This document shows, piece by piece, positions 9,014-17,061 of a stretch of 64,000 nucleotides of DNA. The stretch comes from Teredinibacter purpureus (GTDB lineage: Bacteria; Pseudomonadota; Gammaproteobacteria; Pseudomonadales; Cellvibrionaceae): the NCBI RefSeq assembly GCF_014217335.1, contig NZ_CP060092.1, forward strand, positions 1,505,501 through 1,569,500. The letters run 5' to 3'. Position 1 is the first letter of the stretch. The number at the start of each line of letters is the position of its first letter. The notes under the pieces were generated by a model. It did not search any database and was not told the origin of the DNA. It was given only the letters and a program-made list of their open reading frames with translations. Made by a program: the position numbers and the translations under genes.

Positions 9014-9223
9014 GGGCGGTGCGGTGAACTTGGTTAGCCATAAATTGAATATGATGCGGCTTTATTATTTGCTCGCGTTCGGCAGGGAATTACAGTTTTA
9101 CCGGTAGCATATTGACGGTAGGAGAAAGAAAAGCCTTTGCAAAATATACCTGATTAATCGTATCGCTAATGACCCTATTCTGAATAGGAATGGAATTTGA
9201 ATAAGGTAGGACGTTTAGATGAC

Positions 9224-9246
9224 GCTCAGCCGCGGTGCGGCTGAGC
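9224..9246. terminator. GC-rich hairpin downstream of the minus-strand secreted protein gene
   Basis: GCTCAGCCGC and its exact complement GCGGCTGAGC flank a 3-base loop, 10 bases beyond the stop of the gene at 9257-10198. On the minus strand it is preceded, not followed, by a T run, so it may act more as a transcript-end stabiliser than a classic terminator. The rest of 9014-9223 shows nothing recognisable. Confidence 0.5.
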
Positions 9247-9256
9247 AAAAGGGTAC

Positions 9257-10198
9257 TTACAATATTTTTTCGAGTTTAATCGCGGTTGGGCATCCTCCAG
9301 TATGGCGATAGCCTGCATACGGAGTGATTGTACAGTTAGAATTCATATTCGAACCTGTCCATGTCCAACTGGCAACAGGGCTTGGACCGCACAGAAAGCG
9401 TCTTTCTTTAGAGCCAGCGCTAACCCAAACACAGCCAGGCTCGATATAAGAGCCATATGGGCCAGTACTATACAAAAGCTGATCTGGTGTACTGGTATCG
9501 ACTACCGGAGGAGTGCTTCCACCAGAGGAGGGTGCGCTGCCTAAGTCTAAGGTAAGGCTTTTTGTATCGCTGTAGCCGTCATTGTCGTTCACGGTTACCG
9601 TTCTAGTAAAATTTCCGTATGGTTGATTCACTGTTGAGTAAACTGCTATCCGGCCATTATCTTTAGTTGTCTGAGGGCTTCCACTCCATTGATAGTTAAC
9701 GATATCTCCGTCTATATCGTAAGAGCCAACGGCTGAAAATTCGATAAACCAATGTGAATTGCTAGTTATTTGGTAAGGGGCTTTATAGTTAACAATGTTG
9801 GCCGTTGGAGTGTAATCGCACACTTCTATCGTTTGATGGCTAGTTCTCATATTTAGAGGAACGTCGCACGCGACAGTGATAGCGAGCCCTTGGTTGGAAA
9901 AGCCAATTAGCTCGGAAATAGTATAGTGAGAGCTACTGCTATTAAATACCGAGATGTGTTGAGAAATATAATGTTGTGGTGGTGCCGTTCCAATGCCTTG
10001 CCCGTTGCTGTAGCCGCAAATATTGTCATAAGAACATGTGGCAAGCTCTATGCCCCAGCATGAGGCCACTCCTGTGTATTCATAATATGTCGTTGTTTGG
10101 TCTACATTTCGACAATTTACTTCATCTCCACCAGCAAAAACACTGACGCTTAGCATCGATAAAATAAATACATAAACGTAAATTGATATTTTTTTCAT
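9257..10198 (-). CDS. secreted protein with PKD-like domain and four-cysteine C-terminal module
   Basis: A 313-residue protein of unknown function. A signal peptide (M-K-K-I-S-I-Y-V-Y-V to V-F-A-G-G) marks it for export. Residues about 30-130 form a cysteine-containing region with no recognised family. About 130-215 looks like a PKD/cadherin-like Ig fold (Y-D-I-D-G-D-I-V-N-Y-Q-W, later V-N-D-N-D-G-Y-S-D-T-K). A Ser/Gly/Pro linker leads to the last 70 residues, which hold four cysteines in the pattern C-x13-C-x18-C-T-I-T-x10-C. The same module, with slightly longer loops, forms most of the 106-residue secreted protein at 31173-31493. The gene stands alone. The start ATG follows an A-C-G-G-G-A sequence that can serve as ribosome-binding site. 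Confidence 0.65.
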   Translation of the reverse strand: MKKISIYVYVFILSMLSVSVFAGGDEVNCRNVDQTTTYYEYTGVASCWGIELATCSYDNICGYSNGQGIGTAPPQHYISQHISVFNSSSSHYTISELIGFSNQGLAITVACDVPLNMRTSHQTIEVCDYTPTANIVNYKAPYQITSNSHWFIEFSAVGSYDIDGDIVNYQWSGSPQTTKDNGRIAVYSTVNQPYGNFTRTVTVNDNDGYSDTKSLTLDLGSAPSSGGSTPPVVDTSTPDQLLYSTGPYGSYIEPGCVWVSAGSKERRFLCGPSPVASWTWTGSNMNSNCTITPYAGYRHTGGCPTAIKLEKIL

Positions 10199-10773
10199 TG
10201 AAAAATCCCGTTATATTTTAAGTGATTACCCCAATAGTTATATTGGCTCTAATTGTCATACCAATATGTTTTCAGTGTATTACAGCGTGTTGTTAATCCC
10301 TAAATGCATTGGTGCTTTTCAGTTGTAAGATATGTTTTTTTGTGAACTGTTAACGTGTTATGTAGGGTTGTTGCTTGCAGGTAAAAAATAGGCGTAGTTA
10401 TTAAAGCGGTACTTTGAGGTTCGATATTTGGGTTGTTGCTTTTTAGGGCGTACTTTCGTTGCCGCTTATTTTTCGCAATGATTTTGATAAGAGGCAACCA
10501 AACATAGTCGTTTTTGTTCTGAAATCGACGGTGTGGCGTATCTCGCCTTGCAATAAAAAATTATGGAAAAAATTGTCGCGAATAATCTGCTTTCGGTTTA
10601 CGCGTGATGTTTGCGTGCGAGTTATCTCCGCTGAAACGGAGAAAGGACGATGGGATAAGGTGGGTCGATGAGAGGGGGAGGGAAGGGGCGTTAGCGTTTA
10701 GCTGCAGTGAGTGGTAGAAAGGTGAATATTTTCATTCCAAGGGGGTGTTTCGATAAATATTGATTGGTTCGGT
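10199..10773. other. long intergenic region without a recognisable gene
   Basis: These 575 bases separate the secreted-protein gene from degS, both on the minus strand. The left part should contain the promoter of the secreted-protein gene. A short CTCCG/CGGAG inverted repeat (about 10627-10643) is the only structure noticed. Open frames here show no protein-like composition or ribosome-binding site. It may be decayed sequence from the duplicated interval. Confidence 0.4.
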
Positions 10774-11937
10774 TCAGCTCGCAATAGGCTCTGACTCCAG
10801 TACGGCCTCAAACGTTTGCCGTTTTCCTTGTCGAATAACGTCTATGACTACTTCGTCACCCGGCCGAGACTCGCCTATTTCTTGTTGCCCCCAGCGTCCA
10901 TCTCCTACCATTTGATTATTTATTCGCGTTATGACGTCGCCGGGCCGCAAGCCTGCTTTGTCGGCAGGGCCTCCAGTGTAAACGTGTGTCACAAGAACAC
11001 CGTTGGTGGAGGTAAGGTTGAATGATTGGGCTAGCTGAGGAGACAGTGATTGTGCTTCGACCCCGAGCCAGCCTCGAACAATTCGACCAAATTCAACGAT
11101 ATCGTTGAGCGTTTGAATGGCTGTGTCGGCAGGAATAGCAAAACCAATGCCGCCCACAGAGCCGCTTTGGTCTAAGTTTGCGGTGTTAATACCTAATAAG
11201 TTGCCATGCGCATCGATGAGGGCTCCACCCGAGTTGCCGGGGTTAATAGCCGCATCGGTTTGAATAAAGTTTTCGAAGGCCGCAATGTTAAACCCACGCC
11301 TGCGTGTAGCGCTAACAATGCCTTGAGTGACGGTTTGACCCATGCCGAAGGCATTACCTATGGCTAATACGACATCCCCAACCATGGTGGTGTCTGGTGA
11401 TCCTATGGGGATAGGGTTTAGGTTGTCTAAGTCAATTTTTAGGACGGCTAGATCGCTCTTACTATTAACGCCTTTTAGTTCTGCGTGCGCTTCGCGACCA
11501 TCCGCCAGTGCGACAACAATTTCGTCGACGCCATTGATAACATGGTTGTTGGTTAAGATATAACCTTCTTTGCTGACGATAACACCTGAGCCGCGCGCGG
11601 ATTGCATGCGCTGCTGGCGAGGGATGTCGGAATTATTGAAGTAATGGCGAAATAATGGGTCGTCAAATAGAGGGTGCCGACGAATATTGACTTGGGTGCG
11701 GGTATATATATTGACGACTGCTGGCGCAGCGCGAGCAACGGCGCGCGCATAGGAGGTAGTGCCCTGCCAGCCATCGTTTTCGGTGGGCGACAAAAAAGCC
11801 ACTGGCCGCCCAATGGCCCCAGTTTGAATGACGGAGTGTTTAAACTCGGGAAAGAGTGTAAGTGCTATCAGAGCGCCGAGTAGCCCGATAACAACGGGCC
11901 ATCGAACATAAACGAACGCTCTGTAAAGGGTATTCAT
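10774..11937 (-). CDS. degS: DegS/AlgW-type periplasmic serine endoprotease
   Basis: A membrane-anchored protease of 387 residues. In E. coli and Pseudomonas it starts the envelope-stress response by cutting the anti-sigma factor RseA/MucA when unfolded porins bind its PDZ domain. An N-terminal transmembrane helix (about 12-30) anchors it in the inner membrane. The trypsin-like domain has the triad H132 (T-N-N-H-V), D162 (K-S-D-L-A-V-L-K) and S236 (G-N-S-G-G-A-L). One PDZ domain follows (about 285-380), with G-W-L-G-V at its start, which separates it from the two-PDZ DegP/MucD type. The start ATG is at 11937. A degenerate copy of its C-terminal end lies at 8822-8938. SspB, its helper in RseA turnover in E. 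coli, is also in this window. Confidence 0.9.
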   Translation of the reverse strand: MNTLYRAFVYVRWPVVIGLLGALIALTLFPEFKHSVIQTGAIGRPVAFLSPTENDGWQGTTSYARAVARAAPAVVNIYTRTQVNIRRHPLFDDPLFRHYFNNSDIPRQQRMQSARGSGVIVSKEGYILTNNHVINGVDEIVVALADGREAHAELKGVNSKSDLAVLKIDLDNLNPIPIGSPDTTMVGDVVLAIGNAFGMGQTVTQGIVSATRRRGFNIAAFENFIQTDAAINPGNSGGALIDAHGNLLGINTANLDQSGSVGGIGFAIPADTAIQTLNDIVEFGRIVRGWLGVEAQSLSPQLAQSFNLTSTNGVLVTHVYTGGPADKAGLRPGDVITRINNQMVGDGRWGQQEIGESRPGDEVVIDVIRQGKRQTFEAVLESEPIAS

Positions 11938-12022
11938 ACCGCACTGCTCTAATAATTATTAGGGTGAGTTTGCTACGTTGGCCGTAACTTATTGCTGTGT
12001 CGTCTTGCCTTACTATGGTGGG

Positions 12023-12499
12023 TTAGGCTGTTTTGCCTGGGTGGAAGTTATCGTGTTCTTTATTGTCGTCTTCGTTAAGGCCGTACTCTTCGCTTAGCGT
12101 GCCTGTTTGCCCTGGAGTTTTGGGCGCCCAGTCGCGGGGTGGTTCTGCCTGTATTTCATCGATTGCATTTGCGCTCTCAATCCCTAGCGTGCTGTCCCCA
12201 GCTTCTAGTATCTTTCGGCTAATTTCCGAGTTGGTGAGTTGCACGGCGCCTTTGGCTAGGTGTTCGTGTACTTCTTTGTAGTTTTGAGTAAGGTTGTGCA
12301 CCAGTTTGGATGTCTCGGCGAAGTGCTGTGCCACATCTTGTTGGTATTGGTTTAGTTCTTCGCGGGTGAGTTGTAAGCTTTGCTCTAGCTCTTTCTGTTG
12401 CTCTGGCGGCAAAAGAGTTCGACTAATTACAGCGCCAAGAAGTCCGCCAATACAAAAAACGATCGCACCGACCATCACGAGAATTTCGAGTGAAAACAA
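12023..12499 (-). CDS. zapG: ZapG (YhcB/DUF1043) cell-division protein
   Basis: An inner-membrane protein of about 158 residues with one N-terminal helix (I-L-V-M-V-G-A-I-V-F-C-I-G-G) followed by a coiled-coil region (about 28-90) rich in Glu and Gln, and an acidic, disordered tail. The coiled coil has the family pattern Y-Q-Q-D-V-x-x-H-F-x-E-T and L-T-Q-N-Y-K-E-V-H-E-H-L. YhcB/ZapG links cell division with envelope synthesis in E. coli. I chose the TTG at 12499 because GGAGG stands 6 bases before it and the helix starts right after. The longer upstream frame lacks an ATG and a ribosome-binding site. It is divergent from zapE, another division gene. Confidence 0.85.
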   Translation of the reverse strand: MFSLEILVMVGAIVFCIGGLLGAVISRTLLPPEQQKELEQSLQLTREELNQYQQDVAQHFAETSKLVHNLTQNYKEVHEHLAKGAVQLTNSEISRKILEAGDSTLGIESANAIDEIQAEPPRDWAPKTPGQTGTLSEEYGLNEDDNKEHDNFHPGKTA

Positions 12500-12741
12500 G
12501 GTTAGCCTCCAAAAAAAGAATTCAGTCCTAAACAAACTGAATAATACACCAGAATGGTGAGGGGAGTTTGAAGTAGAGAACAGATTCTTTCGCAAAAGAT
12601 TCTTTGTCGTTTGTTGAGACCCTTGTGTCGTTTAAATTGAGGTTCGCATGGGGTAGAGTAGCGGCTCGATAGCGGCAGCCTTTAAATCAAGTGCTATAGT
12701 GATTTCTTCCTTTTTTATCTGTGTCAATGTGTAGATGTTTT

Positions 12742-13878
12742 ATGCCGGATTCCCCCCTTAGTCGATACCACCAAGATCTTCAGCGTTCAGGTTTTGTTGC
12801 TGATGAGTCGCAGTTAAATGCCGTTCGCTCTCTTGATGAGCTGTATCACTCGTTGGTAAAAAGCCACGATGGCTGCGAGTGGAAGAAAGCCCAAACGCCT
12901 ACCGTATGGCGCCGTCTAAAAGGTGTGTTCAGTGGTTCGTCAGGAGTCAAACTGGAGTCTCATGGCTTATATTTTTGGGGTGGGGTAGGGCGAGGCAAGA
13001 CATACCTAATGGATGTGTTTTTTGAGTGTTTGCCGTTCGACGCTAAAATGCGCACTCATTTTCATCGGTTTATGCGTAGGGTTCATCAAGAGCTGACGTC
13101 TTTAACTGAGCAGCAGGACCCATTGGAAATTGTGGCAGGTCGTTTAGCCAAAGAGGCGAGAGTGATCTGTTTTGATGAGTTTTTTGTGGTGGATATAACG
13201 GATGCCATGATATTGGCGGGTTTACTCGAGGGGCTTTTTGCCCGAGGGGTAGTGCTGGTGGCAACATCGAATATTGCACCGGGCGGGTTATATGAGAATG
13301 GATTGCAGCGCGCACGTTTTTTGCCCGCTATAGCGTTGTTACATCAGTATACGCAAGTCGTTAATGTTGATGGTGGCGTGGACTACCGCCTACGGGTGCT
13401 CGAAAAAGCTGCGCTCTATTATGTGCAGGGTAATGCTGATGTTCCCGCTCAGTTAATGGCTTGCTTCCACAATTTGTTACCTGACCCCTCTGCGGCGGAA
13501 GGTGATGTAATGCTGGAGATTGAGGGGCGTCACATTGAGGCGCGATACGTTGCTGAAGATGTTGTGTGGTTTCAGTTTGCTCACTTGTGTGACGGCCCTC
13601 GTTCGCAGAATGACTATATAGAGTTGGCGCGTGAGTATCATGCCGTGATTGTAGAGGGGGTCCCTTATTTTGATGGGCAGAATGATGATTTGGCTCGGCG
13701 TTTTATCTATCTAGTAGACGAATTTTACGATCGTAATGTTAAGGTGATTGTCTCGGCGGTAGCGCCTGCGCATCAGCTGTATCGTCAGGGCCGTTTAGGT
13801 TTTGAGTTCGAACGAACGGTTAGCCGTCTTCAGGAAATGCAAAGTAGCGAATACCTCTCTCAGCCTCATAAAGCCTGA
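12742..13878 (+). CDS. zapE: ZapE (AFG1-like) cell-division ATPase
   Basis: A soluble AFG1-family P-loop ATPase of about 378 residues, known in E. coli to destabilise Z-rings at late constriction. It begins S-P-L-S-R-Y-H-Q-D-L. The Walker A motif is G-G-V-G-R-G-K-T-Y, Walker B is V-I-C-F-D-E-F-F-V, and the T-S-N-I-A-P sensor and R-A-R-F-L-P-A-I segments follow, all in the family order. The start at 12742 (M-P-D-S-P-L) is preferred because its N-terminus resembles homologues. Two earlier in-frame starts, GTG 12721 and ATG 12727, also lack a good ribosome-binding site. In Pseudomonas zapE lies just upstream of rplM-rpsI, as here apart from one inserted gene. Confidence 0.9.
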   Translation: MPDSPLSRYHQDLQRSGFVADESQLNAVRSLDELYHSLVKSHDGCEWKKAQTPTVWRRLKGVFSGSSGVKLESHGLYFWGGVGRGKTYLMDVFFECLPFDAKMRTHFHRFMRRVHQELTSLTEQQDPLEIVAGRLAKEARVICFDEFFVVDITDAMILAGLLEGLFARGVVLVATSNIAPGGLYENGLQRARFLPAIALLHQYTQVVNVDGGVDYRLRVLEKAALYYVQGNADVPAQLMACFHNLLPDPSAAEGDVMLEIEGRHIEARYVAEDVVWFQFAHLCDGPRSQNDYIELAREYHAVIVEGVPYFDGQNDDLARRFIYLVDEFYDRNVKVIVSAVAPAHQLYRQGRLGFEFERTVSRLQEMQSSEYLSQPHKA

Positions 13879-14061
13879 TGCGTAGTGAAAGGCTCAGTGT
13901 TTAATGTGTGTGCCAATGTGCCCACATCCCTCCGCCCTTAAGATTAACTTTTTATAACCAGTGGGCATAGCCTAAAAGCGGAACTACACTTACCTGTATG
14001 GCGCCTAAAACATGTTTTTAAGCAGAGTAGTGTCGATACGTAAGGCGAGTGGTGGAGGTGG

Positions 14062-15021
14062 ATGTTTAGTTTGTTGAAGCTATACCGGTTTTGGTCTCTT
14101 TTTAGGAGAGGTGTGTTCGCCTTTGTGGGGCTAACGCTATTGCTGGCCCCAGCAGCGAATGTTTTGGGTAAAGACGATGCTCCTGAGCCGCTAACAGTTA
14201 TTCACAGCATTAGTGGGTGGAGCCCCACTATGAAAGCGTTCCAAATGGATTTGATGAGGACGTTGTTACGCTTATCGTCTGAGGAGGAGGGCGATTATAA
14301 CGCTGTTTTCGATGATAGAAATATGACAACAAGCCGCTCCATGCTAGCGACACGCCGAGGTGAAATTCACACGGGGTTGACCACCGGTTGGGGGGCGCTA
14401 AGAAACAGCAAGGAGCATGTGACGCTTTATCGTTATCCCTATTTAAAGTCATTGTTAGGGCTGCGGCGTTTTATCATTCGAGCAGAAGACCGAGAACGCT
14501 TTGAGTCTATTCGATCAGTTAAGGGGTTAAAGGGGTTTCGTGCGGGGCAGGGTGCCGGCTGGCCGGATACGCGAGTTTACCGTGAGGCCGGTATTGAGGT
14601 TGTTGAGGCCGAAAACTACCCCAGCTTGTTCCCTATGCTGGCCAAAGGCCGCTTTGACTTTTTACCGTTGAGCGTGCTGGAGGTAGAGGGTGCGCTAGCA
14701 GAGTTTGAAAAGGATTACCCGAGCTTAATCATTGCAGAAAATATGTATGTCTTTTACCCCATACCTTTGTATATAAGTGTTAGCAATACTAAGCCTAAAG
14801 TGTCTGAGCGATTGAAGGCAGGGCTGGATGTTTTGTTTGATCCAGACAGTCCTTTTGAACTTGACAATCTCATGTTGCGTCATTTCCCATTAGAGGGAGA
14901 GATTGAGATTGATGGTCGAGCCACGTTAATTACAATGAATAACCCTTATGCTGAGGCCGAAATTAACCTCACTATGTTGCGTTATTTTAGTGAACATTAT
15001 CGTGTTACTCTCTCCCGCTAG
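14062..15021 (+). CDS. second orphan periplasmic substrate-binding-like protein
   Basis: A 319-residue exported protein. The N-terminus has basic residues, a hydrophobic core (about 18-33) and a likely cleavage site near N-V-L-G-K. The body shares with the protein at 7857-8699 the motif G-Q-G-A-G-W-P-D-T-R-V-Y-R-E-A-G-I, then L-F-P-M-L-A-K-G-R-F-D-F-L-P. This marks both as paralogues of a solute-binding-like family. GGAGG shortly before the ATG supports the start. No transporter genes are near. The gene interrupts the usual zapE-rplM neighbourhood of relatives, so it is probably an insertion. The ligand is unknown. Confidence 0.7.
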   Translation: MFSLLKLYRFWSLFRRGVFAFVGLTLLLAPAANVLGKDDAPEPLTVIHSISGWSPTMKAFQMDLMRTLLRLSSEEEGDYNAVFDDRNMTTSRSMLATRRGEIHTGLTTGWGALRNSKEHVTLYRYPYLKSLLGLRRFIIRAEDRERFESIRSVKGLKGFRAGQGAGWPDTRVYREAGIEVVEAENYPSLFPMLAKGRFDFLPLSVLEVEGALAEFEKDYPSLIIAENMYVFYPIPLYISVSNTKPKVSERLKAGLDVLFDPDSPFELDNLMLRHFPLEGEIEIDGRATLITMNNPYAEAEINLTMLRYFSEHYRVTLSR

Positions 15022-15062
15022 CGTTTTCCCTCTCCACGTTCAGTGCTATGTCGACAACTCGC

Positions 15063-15091
15063 TTGAATATTGGTCAATCTTTCTGTAGAAT
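15063..15091 (+). promoter_or_regulatory. sigma-70 promoter of rplM-rpsI
   Basis: TTGAAT (15063-15068) and TAGAAT (15086-15091) are separated by exactly 17 bases, 90 bases before the rplM ATG. The transcript would start near 15098 and carry a leader of about 80 bases. In E. coli L13 is reported to repress its own operon through such a leader, but I see no specific conserved structure here. Confidence 0.75.
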
Positions 15092-15180
15092 CCGCGCTCC
15101 TTTCGCTGGGGCTGGTTTTCAGCTTGCAGCATTTGAATCATTTTTCCTTTAGAAACTCGTACCTTCGCAAGGCAGATAAC

Positions 15181-15609
15181 ATGAAGACTATTAGTGCCAA
15201 ACCTGAAACAGTAAAACGCGACTGGTACATCGTTGACGCTGACGGCAAAACTCTCGGCCGTATGGCTGCAGAGATTGCTTCCCGCTTGCGCGGAAAGCAT
15301 AAGCCTGAGTACACGCCTCACGTAGATACCGGCGACTACATCGTAGTAGTTAATGCCGAAAAAGTACGTGTGACGGGTAAGAAAGCGTCAGATAAGATGT
15401 ACCACCATCACACTGGTTATATCGGTAACCTAAAATCAATAAGCTTCGAAAAGCTCATTGATAAGGCTCCCGAACGTGCCATCGAGGTTGCCGTTAAAGG
15501 CATGATGCCGAAAGGCCCCCTCGGTCGTGCAATGTTCAAAAAATTGAAGGTTTATGCCGGTGATGCGCATCCGCACACGGCTCAGCAGCCTCAAGAACTC
15601 AACATATAA
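15181..15609 (+). CDS. rplM: 50S ribosomal protein L13
   Basis: A 142-residue core protein of the large ribosomal subunit. It begins M-K-T-I-S-A-K-P-E and contains [15 protein letters not shown] and M-P-K-G-P-L-G-R, all diagnostic of bacterial L13. The length is normal. The start ATG at 15181 matches family N-termini; an upstream in-frame TTG would add 37 unrelated residues across the promoter. It forms an operon with rpsI, 13 bases downstream, under the promoter at 15063-15091. Confidence 0.98.
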   Translation: MKTISAKPETVKRDWYIVDADGKTLGRMAAEIASRLRGKHKPEYTPHVDTGDYIVVVNAEKVRVTGKKASDKMYHHHTGYIGNLKSISFEKLIDKAPERAIEVAVKGMMPKGPLGRAMFKKLKVYAGDAHPHTAQQPQELNI

Positions 15610-15622
15610 TTAGGAGCGAATA

Positions 15623-16015
15623 ATGGCCGCTGAACAATATTACGGAACAGGTCGTCGTAAAACGTCGACCGCACGAGTTTTTATCTCAACAGGTAGTGGC
15701 ATCATCACCGTTAATGATCGCCCTTTAGACGAATATTTTGGCCGTGAGGTTGCTCGCATGATCGTTCGTCAGCCGCTTGAAGCGACTGATAACGCCGAGA
15801 AATTCGACATAAAAGTCACCGTTAAAGGTGGTGGTAGTTTCGGTCAGGCTGGTGCAATTCGCCATGGTTTGACTCGCGCGTTAATGGTTTACGATGAAAC
15901 CTTGCGTCCAACCCTTCGTAGCGCTGGTTACGTTACTCGTGATGCCCGTGAGGTTGAGCGTAAGAAAGTTGGTCTGCGTAAAGCACGTAAGAAGCCGCAG
16001 TTCTCCAAGCGTTAA
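15623..16015 (+). CDS. rpsI: 30S ribosomal protein S9
   Basis: A 130-residue small-subunit protein. It begins [12 protein letters not shown] and ends in the basic tail R-K-K-P-Q-F-S-K-R that reaches the ribosomal P site. The motif [14 protein letters not shown] is complete. TAGGAG precedes the ATG by 6 bases. It is the second gene of rplM-rpsI and ends at a strong terminator. Confidence 0.98.
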   Translation: MAAEQYYGTGRRKTSTARVFISTGSGIITVNDRPLDEYFGREVARMIVRQPLEATDNAEKFDIKVTVKGGGSFGQAGAIRHGLTRALMVYDETLRPTLRSAGYVTRDAREVERKKVGLRKARKKPQFSKR

Positions 16016-16057
16016 TCGATTTTTGCGAGGGCTTGCTTCTCGCATCAGTTGGTTCAC

Positions 16058-16091
16058 AAAACGCCCAAACCCCTCTGGTTTGGGCGTTTTT
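16058..16091 (+). terminator. rho-independent terminator of rplM-rpsI
   Basis: AACGCCCAAACC (16060-16071) pairs perfectly with GGTTTGGGCGTT (16077-16088) around a 5-base loop, and a run of T follows directly. It lies 45 bases after the rpsI stop. Confidence 0.9.
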
Positions 16092-16457
16092 GTATCGGTT
16101 ATACCGGAGTGTTGGGCGGCTTTAAACGACCGTTTACCTTGTCACTTTGTGGGAATTTCTTTACCATATCGCCACTTTTTGTGGGGACGCATTCCCGTCA
16201 GAGCCTTCGCCGGTCACAACTTGTTCGTATGTGCCAGAATAAGTTAGTGCTAAAGCAGAGGCCATGCGTCACGCCCCAACTATAATAAACTCCGAACTAT
16301 GGGGAGAATTAGGCTTTTACGCGCTCTATTGACTAGCCTACAGGTTGTTGTGGTGCGCAGAGCGGTTTTGGAAGCCAGCTCCAGACTAGATTTCGCTATT
16401 CATCTTAAAATATTAAAAATACGGGCCTTAAATCAGCCTTAATGGGAGATAAACGTC
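16092..16457 (+). other. leader and promoter region of the cytochrome bc1 operon
   Basis: These 366 bases between the rpsI terminator and petA hold no supported gene. A TATAAT at 16281-16286 could be a -10 box but has no matching -35 at 16-18 bases. GGGAG at 16444-16448 is the petA ribosome-binding site, 9 bases before its GTG start. Confidence 0.4.
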
Positions 16458-17057
16458 GTGAGTAATGACGGTGTGAATGAAGGGCGTCGCCGCGTGCTAA
16501 CCGCACTGACGTCTGTTGTAGGTGCAGCGGGCGTCGTAGGCGCAGCGGTGCCATTCGTGGGTTCTTGGAATCCTAGCGCGAAAGCCAAAGCGGCTGGCGC
16601 TCCAGTGGAAGTCAATATTTCCAAGCTTGAACCTGGTCAGATGATGACGGTGGAATGGCGAGGCAAGCCAGTTTACGTATTCCGTCGCACACCAGAAGCT
16701 ATGGCTTCTTTGTCCTCTATTGAGGGTCGTTTAAGAGACCCTGCATCAGAGGAATCTGTTCAGCCGGCCTATGCCCAAAACGCTACACGCGCGATTGAAG
16801 GTAAGGAAGACGTATCGGTATTGTTGGGGTTGTGCACTCACTTGGGTTGCGCACCTACCTACCGTCCTGAAGTTGGTGCAGAAGATCTTGGTGGTGACGA
16901 GTGGATAGGCGGATTTTTCTGTCGCTGTCATGGTTCCAAGTTCGATCTTGCGGGTCGAGTGTTTGAGGGCGTACCAGCCCCAATTAACCTCGAGATACCG
17001 CCCTATCAATATCTAAGTGACACGTTGTTGCTTATCGGCGATGACCAGGGGGCTTAA
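16458..17057 (+). CDS. petA: ubiquinol-cytochrome c reductase iron-sulfur subunit (Rieske)
   Basis: The Rieske protein of cytochrome bc1, 199 residues. It starts at GTG with a good ribosome-binding site. The N-terminus has R-R-R-V-L-T-A-L followed by one hydrophobic helix, the Tat-type uncleaved anchor usual for this family. The [2Fe-2S] site is complete: C126, H128 and C131 in C-T-H-L-G-C, and C155, C157 and H158 in C-R-C-H-G-S. The cluster domain lies in the periplasm and takes electrons from quinol. The gene is 4 bases upstream of the fused cytochrome b-c1 gene. Confidence 0.96.
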   Translation: MSNDGVNEGRRRVLTALTSVVGAAGVVGAAVPFVGSWNPSAKAKAAGAPVEVNISKLEPGQMMTVEWRGKPVYVFRRTPEAMASLSSIEGRLRDPASEESVQPAYAQNATRAIEGKEDVSVLLGLCTHLGCAPTYRPEVGAEDLGGDEWIGGFFCRCHGSKFDLAGRVFEGVPAPINLEIPPYQYLSDTLLLIGDDQGA

Positions 17058-17061
17058 GGCT

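Noticed and set aside
10459..10671. 70-codon plus-strand frame upstream of degS
   Set aside because: No ribosome-binding site, odd composition with many Cys/Arg/Lys, and no family resemblance. It is probably chance.
16281..16286. Perfect TATAAT upstream of petA
   Set aside because: No acceptable -35 at 16-18 bases. It was noted in the region entry but not called as a promoter.
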